Shown piece by piece: positions 8,748 through 17,503 of a DNA stretch of 64,000 nucleotides. The notes beneath the pieces were generated by a model, which made no database searches, had not been told where the DNA came from, and worked only from the letters and a program-made list of their open reading frames with translations. Location: contig NZ_KB900609.1 of the NCBI RefSeq assembly GCF_000379105.1, positions 4,307,031 to 4,371,030 of the forward strand. The letters are read 5' to 3'. Position 1 is the first letter of the stretch; each line of letters begins with the position of its first letter. Source of the stretch: Methylobacterium sp. WSM2598 (GTDB lineage Bacteria; Pseudomonadota; Alphaproteobacteria; Rhizobiales; Beijerinckiaceae). A program made the translations under genes and the position numbers.

Positions 8748-9863
8748 ATGCGCATCCTCTGTGTTCATCAGGGTTTCGAGTTGTATGGATCCGATCGTTG
8801 CTTTCTAGATTCCGTGCGCGTGATACGGGCGTCATTTCCACATGCCCACGTCGCCGCCGTCATACCGCGCCCGGGTCCCATCACTGCGCCGCTATCAAGC
8901 CTCGTTGATCACGTGACGTTCGGAAAAATCTGGGTACTTCGCAAGCATGGACTTTGGAAGTCTTTGCTGCACGGCCCAATTTCACTTCCAGTGGCCGTCG
9001 CACGGGCGGTTACGGCCTTTCGGAGCGCCGACCTCGTGTACATCAACACGGTGACCGTGTTAGATTATTTGCTGGCGGCGGCTTTTTTTCGCAGCAAAGC
9101 GCTCCTGCACATTCACGAAGCTCCGGGGGGATTGGCGGGCGTTGGATTCGGTGCCCTCGTGCGCAGCCTCAGGGCTGCAACGATTTTCAATTCGGAAGCG
9201 ACGCGCTCCGCCTATCGTCCGTCACGAAAAGCACCGTCGTACGTCCTCTACAATGGCGTCGACGCGCCGGACGTCGCCGATCCTTGCCGCTACGACGGCT
9301 CGCGGCGATTGCGCATCTTGATGATCGGGCGAATTAGTCGCGGGAAGGCGCAGGATCTCCTTCTTGATGCATGTGAGCGGCTGCCTGCCTCCGTCATAGC
9401 AAAGATCGAAGTGAAAATCGTCGGCAGCTCTTTCGGGAGACGACGACAGTTGGAACAGCTTCTCATCGCACGTGCGAGGAAGATTGTGCCTCCAGATGTT
9501 TTCTCGTTCGAGCCTTTCACCGCAGATCCGGCGAAGCTATACGAGTGGTGCGACCTCGTGATCGTTCCATCTCGGGTCCGCGAAGGCTTCGGACGCGTCG
9601 CAACCGAGGCAATGGCACACGGACGAGCGGTCATCGCGGCCAACCATGGCGGCCTCACCGAGATCGTCGAGCATGAAAAGACGGGTTGGCTATTCACGCC
9701 GAACGACCCAGCCGCCTTGGCTGAGGTTATCCAGGTCGCGGCAGCGTCGCCCGACCAGCTGCGGCAGTTCGGCCGGGCCGCGCGACGGCGTTTCGACACC
9801 CATTTCGCAGCTCCCCTCATCGATTCGCAGCTGCGTAAAATCTTACGCGAGCGGTGCCCGTGA
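8748..9863 (+). CDS. GT4-family glycosyltransferase
   Basis: The start MRILCVHQGFELYGSDRCF and the C-terminal donor-binding half are typical of GT-B, family 4 retaining glycosyltransferases. The C-terminal half reads ILMIGRISRGKAQDLLLDAC, then VPSRVREGFGRVATEAMAHG and AANHGGLTEIVEHEKTGWLF, with the EGFGRVATEAMAHG block as the E-x7-E motif. It would add one sugar to the lipid-linked EPS repeat unit on the cytoplasmic face of the inner membrane; donor and linkage cannot be read. A GTG at 8724 overlaps the previous stop, but GGAG (8735-8738) is properly spaced for ATG 8748, and homologous proteins start with this segment, so I choose 8748. Its end overlaps the leader of the next gene, consistent with one operon. 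Confidence 0.88.
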   Translation: MRILCVHQGFELYGSDRCFLDSVRVIRASFPHAHVAAVIPRPGPITAPLSSLVDHVTFGKIWVLRKHGLWKSLLHGPISLPVAVARAVTAFRSADLVYINTVTVLDYLLAAAFFRSKALLHIHEAPGGLAGVGFGALVRSLRAATIFNSEATRSAYRPSRKAPSYVLYNGVDAPDVADPCRYDGSRRLRILMIGRISRGKAQDLLLDACERLPASVIAKIEVKIVGSSFGRRRQLEQLLIARARKIVPPDVFSFEPFTADPAKLYEWCDLVIVPSRVREGFGRVATEAMAHGRAVIAANHGGLTEIVEHEKTGWLFTPNDPAALAEVIQVAAASPDQLRQFGRAARRRFDTHFAAPLIDSQLRKILRERCP

Positions 9864-9889
9864 CGGTCGATCAAACCCGGAGCACGCGG

Positions 9890-11620
9890 ATGTCGCTACA
9901 AGCCAGCCGCCTGACCACGCAGCTGCCGATATTGCGAGATCGCGGAGTTAATCTCCGCGAAATACTGAGCGTGTTGAAACGCCGTCGGGCTATTTTCCTG
10001 GTTGTTACCTCGATCGTTCTATTTTCCGTGATAGCCTACCTGTTCATCGCACGTCCTACGTTTACCGCAACAGCGCAGATCCTTCTCGACCAGCAGCAGA
10101 GAATCGCCGACGATGTTCCCAGGGAGCAGCTACCGTCAGAAACTGTAAGCGCGATCGTCGAGAGCCAAGTTCAGACAGTGGCGTCCCACGAAATTGTAAG
10201 GCGTCTTATCGCAAGCGAGCATCTAACCAGCGATCCGGAATTTGCTTCGCGGGGACTTGTATTGCAAATATTGCATTCCGCTTTGGGCATGATCGGCACA
10301 GCGGCGTACGAGGAAGAAGATCCAGAAGCGCGCGTACACCAAAATGTTCGCAACGCGATCTCAGCACGAAGGCTTGATAAAACTTTCGTTCTCGAGATCA
10401 GCTTTGAATCGCATGATCGGCAAAAATCTGCGCGGCTCGCGAACGCCACCGCGCGCGCCTTTATCGCCGACCAGGTTGAGGCGAAAGTGGCCGCGAATCG
10501 CCGTCTTGCGGCGTCGTATGAGGCGCGTCTACCGGAGTTGCGAGGGGAATTGCAACGAGCCGAACAGGCGATTGAGACTTACAAGTTTCAGCACAGTACG
10601 GTCGTTCCCTCCGGCGGCCCGGCCACGCTCGGCGGAAATGAGGCCCTTGTCGGGCTGAGGGAACTCGAGCGGGAAGCAGAGACGAGTCGCGCCCTGTATG
10701 TCTCGCAACTGGCACGTTCGAGGAAGGCGTTCGAACAAGCGAATTTCTACGTTGCTGACGCACGCTTTATTTCCCCCGCAATCCCGCCAGCGCGCCGCAG
10801 CTGGCCGCCGACGGGAGTGTTGCTCGTTGCTGGTCTCTTTGGTGGCATGAGCGTGGCCGCGGGCGTCGCGTTGCTGCGCGATCATTTGGACACTCGCCTC
10901 TTTACGAAGGAACAAACCGAGTCGGAAACGGAGTTTCCGGTCCTCGCCGACATACCAGAAGCTCGGCCAAATTCACCCGACATCGCGCGTTGCAATCAGG
11001 GTGCGTTCCTGCGTATCTTGGACTCTGTACGCGAGCATTCAGAGAGAAAAGGCACCAGAATTATACTTCTTACTTCGTCCGAACTGGGGGAGGGTAAAAG
11101 TACAATAGCTATAAACCTGGCGATGATTGCTGATAAACTCGGAGATAGCGTCCTGCTCGTTGACTCGCCGTTCGCCACGGCGGCGACGTCGGTGGCGGGG
11201 GAGCACATCTGGTTCGTCGACTCGCCCTTCATCGTGCGAGCGGCGCTCTTGCCGTCGAGTGCCGGGATCAAGGCCACGAGTCAGAACGGAGAGGCGGCGC
11301 ATCGTCAGGCGGCGCATCACCCACTCGTGCTACAAGGCGACTCCGCACGAAGAACTAGCCTACGAGACCAAATCGAATTTTTGCTGAATTCGTCGACGCG
11401 AAAATTCGATCTCATCATCTTGGAGCGAAGCGCGGCCAACGACGACTGCGTTCTCCGTGACATGAGCCACATCGCACACTCGATCATCATTGTGGCGAAA
11501 GCCGGTCAAACTCGGGTCGGCGACATTGCTTCGATCTCCGAAACACTTGGATTGGGACGCAAGCGAATCGCTGGTGTGGTACTTAACCGCACTCGGCGGA
11601 AGTCGAGGTTGCTGCCGTGA
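9890..11620 (+). CDS. Polysaccharide co-polymerase / Wzc-ExoP-like tyrosine autokinase homologue
   Basis: An N-terminal Wzz domain has a TM helix (LVVTSIVLFSVIAYLFIA) and a periplasmic stretch YRPTFTATAQILLD-like. A short coiled coil follows, then a second TM near residues 310-335 (VLLVAGLFGGMSVAAGVALL). The C-terminus is a P-loop ATPase with Walker A SSELGEGKSTIAINLA, Walker A'-like LLVDSPFATAA and a late hydrophobic strand DLIILERSA. Such proteins control chain length and export of EPS with the OPX partner, here encoded two genes upstream. Two things are odd: the usual LLIDAD(L/M)R at Walker A' is altered, and the C-terminus (RTRRKSRLLP) lacks the tyrosine cluster of active BY-kinases. ATG 9890 has GGAG seven bases upstream and is preferred over GTG 9854/9860. 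Confidence 0.85.
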   Translation: MSLQASRLTTQLPILRDRGVNLREILSVLKRRRAIFLVVTSIVLFSVIAYLFIARPTFTATAQILLDQQQRIADDVPREQLPSETVSAIVESQVQTVASHEIVRRLIASEHLTSDPEFASRGLVLQILHSALGMIGTAAYEEEDPEARVHQNVRNAISARRLDKTFVLEISFESHDRQKSARLANATARAFIADQVEAKVAANRRLAASYEARLPELRGELQRAEQAIETYKFQHSTVVPSGGPATLGGNEALVGLRELEREAETSRALYVSQLARSRKAFEQANFYVADARFISPAIPPARRSWPPTGVLLVAGLFGGMSVAAGVALLRDHLDTRLFTKEQTESETEFPVLADIPEARPNSPDIARCNQGAFLRILDSVREHSERKGTRIILLTSSELGEGKSTIAINLAMIADKLGDSVLLVDSPFATAATSVAGEHIWFVDSPFIVRAALLPSSAGIKATSQNGEAAHRQAAHHPLVLQGDSARRTSLRDQIEFLLNSSTRKFDLIILERSAANDDCVLRDMSHIAHSIIIVAKAGQTRVGDIASISETLGLGRKRIAGVVLNRTRRKSRLLP

Positions 11621-12909
11621 CCTCAACACCCTCGCCCGCGGCGCTGATGAGCCATCGCGCGCGGTCCGACCGCGCCTCGCTGGATCCAGGCGGGCCCCTC
11701 TTCCTCCTCACGGTCGGCGTACTTTTCGCCGTTCCAGGAGGACTCCTGTGGGAGCTTGGACTCAATTACGACGGCATCACCGGCTCGATAATGTCGAAAA
11801 TTCATCCCTCGTCCTACTTGGCTGCCGTTAATGTCGTAATTGTCATGGCGCTGAAGCCGAGTTCAGCGTCACCGTGCCGCCGCCTGCTTGAGAAGTATGG
11901 AGGTTCCGTTCTGCTCTTTACTTTTACGATTGCAGCTTTAGGTTTTGCGGCGATCAGCAGGCGACCAGGCCTTGCGGGTTTGATCGATACATTTTGCGTT
12001 CCCGCACTGCTCGCCATCACGGTGGAGGAGGTGTCGGAAGCAACACGCAGACGTGGAGAGTATCTTTTGCATTGCATTCTTACGTGCAACGCGATATTGA
12101 CTATCTACGAGGCTGTAACAAATCACCACATTTTTCCCTATCGGTACGAGGGGCAGATCCCCGTCGAGCTGCGGCCGGCAGGACTACAGAATCACGCTTT
12201 GTCCAATGCGGTCGTTATAGGAACATACATCACGATACTCGCGTATGGAGCCCCGTTGCGCTTGCGGACCGGTGTGCGTGCGACGTTCATCGTACTTCAG
12301 CTGGCCGCTCTCATTTTGACCGGCGGCCGTGCAGCAACTGTGATCGTTTCATGCTTCCTGCTCCTGCGCGGCTTGCAAGGGTGCGCGCGCGTTCTTGCCG
12401 GACGGCGTTTCTCGAGGGCTGAAGCAGCACTCCATTTGACAGTTATTCCTCTTGTCCTGCTCTTGGTCGTCGTACTCGTACATCAAGGTGTATTCGGAAT
12501 CTTGCTTGATAGATTTAATGAGGACAGCGGCAGTGCGATGACACGCGCGAAGATGTTCCGCATGTTCACATATATTCCCTTTGAACAGATCATGTTGGGA
12601 CCCGATTTGCAAACCGTCGACTACGTTCGGCGCCGCGAGGGGCTTGAACTCGGGATTGAAAATCCTGTTGTCCGATTTATCTTGTACCAAGGTGCGGTTA
12701 TTACGATGATGATGATCGTCGGTGTCGCGTGTTTTCTGGTCCAGATTGCACGGTCAACTTGCAATATCCATGTGGCTCCGCTAATTTATTTCTTAGCAGT
12801 AATATCGACTTTCGAAAGTATCGGCACGAAAGGAAGCTTACTTGCTAAATACGCCGTAATGACCGCTGTTCTAACGAATTTGAGGCCTATTATGTACGGC
12901 CGCCGATGA
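11617..12909 (+). CDS. EPS polymerase-like membrane protein (VpsF/Wzy-like)
   Basis: A polytopic protein with roughly ten hydrophobic segments, for example FLLTVGVLFAVPGGLLWELG, LLFTFTIAALGFAAI, LTGGRAATVIVSCFLLLRGL and VIPLVLLLVVVLVHQGVF. A larger loop in the second half carries DRFNEDSGSAMTRAKMF. This layout, and the ILTGGRAA stretch before a TM helix, is like O-antigen ligase/Wzy and VpsF-family proteins of EPS loci. The expected role is to polymerise repeat units at the periplasmic face. The GTG start overlaps the TGA of the previous gene (GTGA), giving translational coupling, and its own stop overlaps the next ATG. Wzy-type proteins are poorly conserved, so the function is inferred mainly from topology and operon context. 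Confidence 0.72.
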   Translation: MTSTPSPAALMSHRARSDRASLDPGGPLFLLTVGVLFAVPGGLLWELGLNYDGITGSIMSKIHPSSYLAAVNVVIVMALKPSSASPCRRLLEKYGGSVLLFTFTIAALGFAAISRRPGLAGLIDTFCVPALLAITVEEVSEATRRRGEYLLHCILTCNAILTIYEAVTNHHIFPYRYEGQIPVELRPAGLQNHALSNAVVIGTYITILAYGAPLRLRTGVRATFIVLQLAALILTGGRAATVIVSCFLLLRGLQGCARVLAGRRFSRAEAALHLTVIPLVLLLVVVLVHQGVFGILLDRFNEDSGSAMTRAKMFRMFTYIPFEQIMLGPDLQTVDYVRRREGLELGIENPVVRFILYQGAVITMMMIVGVACFLVQIARSTCNIHVAPLIYFLAVISTFESIGTKGSLLAKYAVMTAVLTNLRPIMYGRR

Positions 12910-14705
12910 CCAGTCCGGCGTGCAGCGCGAAGCGACGCTTCACGGCGCAGATCAGAAAAGGGTACGATCATGTGCAACGAGGAAGACGCCTGCCGGATCA
13001 CAGGCGCATCTCCCCGCCGCCCCGCGGTCGGAGCCCGCTGTGGTTGCCGTATTGCTGCGTGATCTCGTCGGTGGTGGAGGAGGTGAAGTTGCTCGTCGCC
13101 GTTCGAGTTCCCGAATCCTCAGACAGAAGCTGGCACTGCGATCTCCTCAAGAGGATAAACGCCGTTCCCATGGTCACGGCGCAGGTCACATGGGGGGGGA
13201 GGCAGAAACCGCTTCCCTTCGCTCTCAGGTGTGTTTTCGATCCGAGCCGCGAAAGATCGACCTACGAAGCAGCCGCCTCGGAACGTTCAAGTATGGTCGA
13301 GCAAGCGAGTTCGTCCGAAGCGGATTCGCCCAAGCCCGACATTCTACTGGATCTATGTGGCGGCGTTGCGGAGGGCTATTGTCCGACATGGTCGCTGATG
13401 GCTGATGGCGAGGACGTTGAAAGCGGCGTACTGAGCTCCATAGTGCGGGGACGCGCACCAGTCATCTACATTTTCGACAGATCGGCCGGCGATGTGATTG
13501 CGTCGGCTCGGCCGCACACGGAAGCGAATGGTAATATTTATCAGGTATTCGAAGAATACATGCAAGTTGCTCAGCGGCTGGTCTGTGGGGCGATCGCGGG
13601 CTGTCGGACATCGGTCGGTGACCGGCCGCCGAGAGTGGCAGACGAGCTAGGCTTGGGAGATCTGGCCCGTTACGCGCGATCGCGCCTAACCCGTGACGTC
13701 GTGAAGGGTGCCTACCGTACTCTCTGCTACGCACCACATTGGCGGGTTGGCTGGCGGATCGTGGACGGTGCGGACATCGTGGACCTTAAGGAAATGCCCT
13801 GTACTGCCTGGAACGAGTTACCGGACGATGGCTTTCACTTCTATGCGGATCCGTTTCCAATTGAGGTGAATGGCAGAATCGTGCTTTTCGTCGAGGATTT
13901 TGACCACCGGGTCGGCCGCGGAGTGATATCGGCTGTGGAGTTCAACTCTTCAGGTCCGGTGAGCAGACCGGTTCCGGTTTTGTCGTCCTCTGCTCATTTC
14001 TCATACCCGTTCGTCTTCCAGCACGATGGGGAGATCTGGATGGTTCCAGAGAGTGCGTCGGCGCGGCGAGTGGAGCTCTACAGGGCGAAGAGATTTCCTG
14101 ATGTTTGGGAGCACGAGGCGGTGCTTCTGAACGATGTCGAGGCAAGCGATGCGACACTCATCCGGGTGGATGGGCAATGGTGGATGATGGCGACCGTACG
14201 CTTTGAGGGCGGCTCTTATTCGGACGCCCTATGCCTCTGGTCAGCAGAGAAAATCACGGGGCCTTGGATTGCGCATCGGAAGAACCCTGTACTGGTCGAT
14301 GCGGCAGCTGCGCGACCGGCCGGCCGCGTAGTGTCGCGCGGGGGCAGCCTCATACGGCCGGTCCAAGATTGCCGCCTCGGATATGGAGCTGCACTCGCTC
14401 TGGCGAAGATCACGCGGCTCGACGAGGCGGCCTTCGAACAGTCGGTTGTCGCATCGATCAAGCCTGGCCCCTCCTGGCGAGGCACTCGGCTTCACACTCT
14501 TAACCGCGCTGGTAAGCTTGAGTTCATCGATGGATCGTCCAGATCGTACAAGGCCGGAGCGTATCTCAGACGTTGGACGGGGCGTCGACTGCGCGAGGGC
14601 TCGTCTGGGGAAGCGAAGTGTCAAAGCGTTCTTGCGGGAAGCAGGTGCGGCTGGCCGATGAGGTCGTCCGCCGCGGAAGCGCCTGCTGGGTGGTGTAGCA
14701 GATGA
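12906..14705 (+). CDS. GINT1-like beta-propeller glycan protein, possible formyl/glycosyl transferase
   Basis: The C-terminal half (about residues 280-550) has repeated propeller blades. Blade motifs include HFYADPFPIEVNGRIVLFVE, FSYPFVFQHDGEIWMVPES, ELYRAKRFPDVWEHEAVLLN and DATLIRVDGQWWMMATV. This set is characteristic of the glucosamine-inositolphosphorylceramide-transferase-1-like domain found beside EPS genes. The N-terminal 270 residues are weakly conserved; their strand/loop pattern (LDLCGGVAEGYCPTWSLMADGED) could be a diverged formyltransferase-like domain. ATG 12906 overlaps the preceding stop (ATGA), so it is translated with the polymerase. A role in decorating or transferring an EPS sugar is plausible, but no catalytic residue can be named. 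Confidence 0.65.
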   Translation: MTSPACSAKRRFTAQIRKGYDHVQRGRRLPDHRRISPPPRGRSPLWLPYCCVISSVVEEVKLLVAVRVPESSDRSWHCDLLKRINAVPMVTAQVTWGGRQKPLPFALRCVFDPSRERSTYEAAASERSSMVEQASSSEADSPKPDILLDLCGGVAEGYCPTWSLMADGEDVESGVLSSIVRGRAPVIYIFDRSAGDVIASARPHTEANGNIYQVFEEYMQVAQRLVCGAIAGCRTSVGDRPPRVADELGLGDLARYARSRLTRDVVKGAYRTLCYAPHWRVGWRIVDGADIVDLKEMPCTAWNELPDDGFHFYADPFPIEVNGRIVLFVEDFDHRVGRGVISAVEFNSSGPVSRPVPVLSSSAHFSYPFVFQHDGEIWMVPESASARRVELYRAKRFPDVWEHEAVLLNDVEASDATLIRVDGQWWMMATVRFEGGSYSDALCLWSAEKITGPWIAHRKNPVLVDAAAARPAGRVVSRGGSLIRPVQDCRLGYGAALALAKITRLDEAAFEQSVVASIKPGPSWRGTRLHTLNRAGKLEFIDGSSRSYKAGAYLRRWTGRRLREGSSGEAKCQSVLAGSRCGWPMRSSAAEAPAGWCSR

Positions 14706-14842
14706 GTGAGCGCACTCGCGGCAGTGATCCCGTGCACGACGCTAAGTTCCGTCAAAGAACTTCGGCCCGCACGAGACTGTCATCGCGCGCGGGACGCGCA
14801 GCATCGCTTCGGCGGAACGTGAGATGTGCGATCGCGGCGTCA
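14702..14842 (+). CDS. Possible small ORF (46 aa), unknown
   Basis: ATG 14702 overlaps the TGA of the upstream gene in an ATGA arrangement like the other junctions of this operon. The frame runs 46 codons to TAG and is basic (MSERTRGSDPVHDAKF... rich in Arg). There is no strong Shine-Dalgarno sequence and no recognisable domain. It may be a coupled small gene or chance, since the frame fills the only real gap between this gene and the ATP-grasp gene. Confidence 0.25.
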
Positions 14843-14860
14843 TAGAATTCGGGTGCTACG

Positions 14861-16024
14861 ATGTTCGTCGGTTCGGCTCTCGTTGTACTTGGTCAGCTTA
14901 ATGGGCTCGGCGTTGTCCGCAGTCTCGGTGAAGCTGGGGTCAAGAGCTGCGTTGTCGATCGCAGCCGAATGGCGCCTGCACTTTGGTCGCGTCATGCACT
15001 GCCTATTGTGAGCGGCAACATGTCGGGCGAAGGTTTTGTCGAGACCCTTCTTGGCCTCGGGAAAAGCTTCAGCGAGCCGCCAGTGCTTTTTAACACGGAC
15101 GAGATGTCTGTTCTGCCGATCTCGCGCAGCCGCGACAGGCTTGCCAGCGCATTCAAGTTCCGGTTACCTGATCACGAGATCCTATGCACGCTCCAGGATA
15201 AGGCGCGCTTCCACGAATTCGCGGTGTCGCGAGGGCTTCCTGTCCCTGGCACGGCACTGATTCGACGCGAGGCCGAGATCCGAGAACTGGGACGCCTCCG
15301 CTATCCGGTTGTCGTCAAGGCTGCAAACAAAGGCGCAGTCCATGCAGGCAAAATGCCCGGCCTGATTGGCTGCGCCTGCGAAGCAGAAGCTGCGTCCGTA
15401 TGCGGCAGATATTTGGAAGACTCGGAGGGCTTGGTAGTTCAGGAATGGATCGATGGCGCGGTAGACGAGATATTCTTTTGCCTTTTTTATTGCGGTAGTC
15501 CTGGCGATGCGACTGCTATGTTTACGGGGCGGAAACTCGCCAGTACTCCCCGTTTCGGGTTGACGGCGTATTGCCAAGCGGCTCCAGAAGCGGCTGGGCT
15601 CTTGGAGCCATTAACGCGAAATTTCATCGAATGCGCGAAGTATGTGGGGTTAGGTAGCGTTGAGTACAAATGGGACAGGTCAAGGAGCAAATTTCTCATC
15701 GTTGAGCCGACTGTCGGTCGTACCGACATGCAGGAAGAAATCGCGACGCTAAGTGGCGTTAACATTCCTCTGATCGCATATAGGTATGAGCGTGGGGAAG
15801 CTGCACACGTTCGCGGAGCAGTTAGTTCGGGCGTTGTCTGGAGGTCGTCATGGTTGGAGCCGCTTAGAGGAGTAAAAGCCAAAATACCTCATCAGGCGGT
15901 GGTGTATGACGGGTTTTGGCGTCGTGACGATCCGCTCCCTGGTTTCGCGAGATACGGATTTAATCTATGCAGCAGCTTGCTTAAAAAAGCTCGGAACGTG
16001 CGCATGCTCACGAGAAATAGCTGA
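14861..16024 (+). CDS. ATP-grasp carboxylate-amine ligase-like protein
   Basis: A Rossmann-like preATP-grasp start (ALVVLGQLNGLGVVRSLGEAGV) is followed by an ATP-grasp fold. Visible motifs are RYPVVVKAANKG (ATP-binding lysine strand), LVVQEWIDGAVDEIFFCLFY and KFLIVEPTVGR near residue 285, where metal-binding Glu/Asn residues are expected. Enzymes of this shape join a carboxylate to an amine with ATP and are frequent in EPS and capsule loci, where they add amino-acid-type decorations. The substrate is unknown. It is the last gene of the EPS operon as I read it. The ribosome binding site is weak; the start is chosen because the fold begins right after it. Confidence 0.72.
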   Translation: MFVGSALVVLGQLNGLGVVRSLGEAGVKSCVVDRSRMAPALWSRHALPIVSGNMSGEGFVETLLGLGKSFSEPPVLFNTDEMSVLPISRSRDRLASAFKFRLPDHEILCTLQDKARFHEFAVSRGLPVPGTALIRREAEIRELGRLRYPVVVKAANKGAVHAGKMPGLIGCACEAEAASVCGRYLEDSEGLVVQEWIDGAVDEIFFCLFYCGSPGDATAMFTGRKLASTPRFGLTAYCQAAPEAAGLLEPLTRNFIECAKYVGLGSVEYKWDRSRSKFLIVEPTVGRTDMQEEIATLSGVNIPLIAYRYERGEAAHVRGAVSSGVVWRSSWLEPLRGVKAKIPHQAVVYDGFWRRDDPLPGFARYGFNLCSSLLKKARNVRMLTRNS

Positions 16025-16607
16025 GCTTGTGTTGATTGGATCCGATGGTTTGATAACCTTGCGCGCTGTTGACCTAAGGGCCTCGGCCTTGGCTCAAGCA
16101 GTCTGCCCGTCAAGCTTGTTCACGGTCGAATTGCATCGGTCTGGTTAGAGGCCGCAGTCGGCCGAATATCGTCTCGCCATCGGGATGTGTGCGGGCGAAC
16201 CGACGGCTGAGGTTGGGTCGGGAGAAGTGAAAGGGAGCCACTTCGCCTGAGCCTTGGCGGTCCAGCTTGTCAGCGCGGAGGCACCTGCTAGGTTTTGTCC
16301 TCCGGCCGGCTGCAGCACGTCAGCTCGCACCTCTCCGAAGGAATTCAAAGCGAACGGCAGGTTGATCATCGCGTTGACCGTGGAGCACACTGCCGCACGC
16401 ACGCTCTGGACTACGGGTCCGCCTCAATCCCTGCGCTCGCCTACTTCGCCCTCGCCGCTGCCATTATCCTCGGCACACGCTTCGAGAGGGCATTCTGAAA
16501 CGGGTTCAGGAGGCCGGAGGGGCAACCGCCGACTTCGAATGGCAGCTTTCGCGTGTCGAGCGGCCATTCCGCCAGCATCGGTCGAAGGTCCGGAAGTGGC
16601 GTGCGTA
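16025..16607. other. Non-coding or decayed DNA
   Basis: I find no gene here. Short frames (one on each strand around 16145-16500) have no start signal and no recognisable domain; a plus-strand frame ends with a hydrophobic stretch (LAYFALAAAIILGTRF) that could be a membrane-protein relic. This is the spacer between the EPS operon and the IS21 element. Confidence 0.4.
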
Positions 16608-16750
16608 TTCCGACGAAGCCGGCCGGGGGTTCCAAGTTGAAGCCGGCCGTCATTCCGAGGCGAAGCCGGCCACCGTTCCGATCTGAAGCCGACCGGCGAC
16701 GGGGCGCTCCCGCGGGTCTGGGGTGAAGATCACGAGGTCGGATCGGCGGG

Positions 16751-17492
16751 TCAAGCGGCGGGCTCGGTCGCCTTGCGTTTGCGCAGGCTCTCGCCGGCGA
16801 GTTCGATGCGGTGGGCATTGTGCAGCAGCCGGTCGAGGACGGCATCGGCGAGCGTGGGGATGCCGATGATCTCGTACCAGCGATCCACCGGCACCTGGCT
16901 GGTGATCAGGGTCGAGCCGGCATCGTAGCGGTCCTCGACGATCTCGAGGAGGTCGCGAGCCTGTTCGGGCAGGAGCGGCTCGGGCCCCAATCGTCGAGGA
17001 TCAGCAGGTTCACCTTGGCGATCTGGCGCAGCAACCGGCCGTAGCGGCCATCGGCGGGGCGAGGGCCAGCGCGGTGAACAGGCGCGGGACCCGGTAGTAC
17101 ACGACCGAGAGGTCGTCCCGGCAGGCCTTGTGCCCCAGCGCGCAGGCCAGCCAGCTCTTGCCACCGCCACATGGGCCGGTGATCACGAGGTTGCGCCGGG
17201 TCCGGATCCAGTCGCTGGTGGCGAGCTTGAGGAACAGCGCCCGGTCCAGGCCGCGATGGCTGCGGTAGTCGACGTCCTCGATGCTGGCGGGATGCGCGCA
17301 GCCGCGCGGCGCGAGCGCGGGTCTCGAAGCGCTTCTGTCGCCGAGCCGTGGCCTCGTGGTCGAGGAGCAGTCCGAGCCACTCGGCATGGCCGAGGGGCGG
17401 GCCTTCGGGTTAGCGTCGAGCGCCTTGAAGCCCGAGGCCATGCCTCTCAGGCCGAGCTCGTGCAGGAGATCGAGGGTGGGATGGCTAAGCAT
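16751..17492 (-). pseudogene. istB: IS21 helper ATPase, frameshifted
   Basis: It begins MLSHPTLDLLHELGLRGMAS and includes a P-loop (TGPCGGGKSWLACALGHKAC), then LLILDDWG and SQVPVDRWYEIIGIPTLADA, then a normal end RKRKATEPAA. These segments lie in at least three frames (breaks near 17390, 17290 and 17050), so no intact IstB can be made. IstB is the AAA+ ATPase that assists IstA in target selection. The gene starts 11 bp after the istA stop, the standard spacing. Confidence 0.85.
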
Positions 17493-17503
17493 CGTCGTCT
17501 CCG

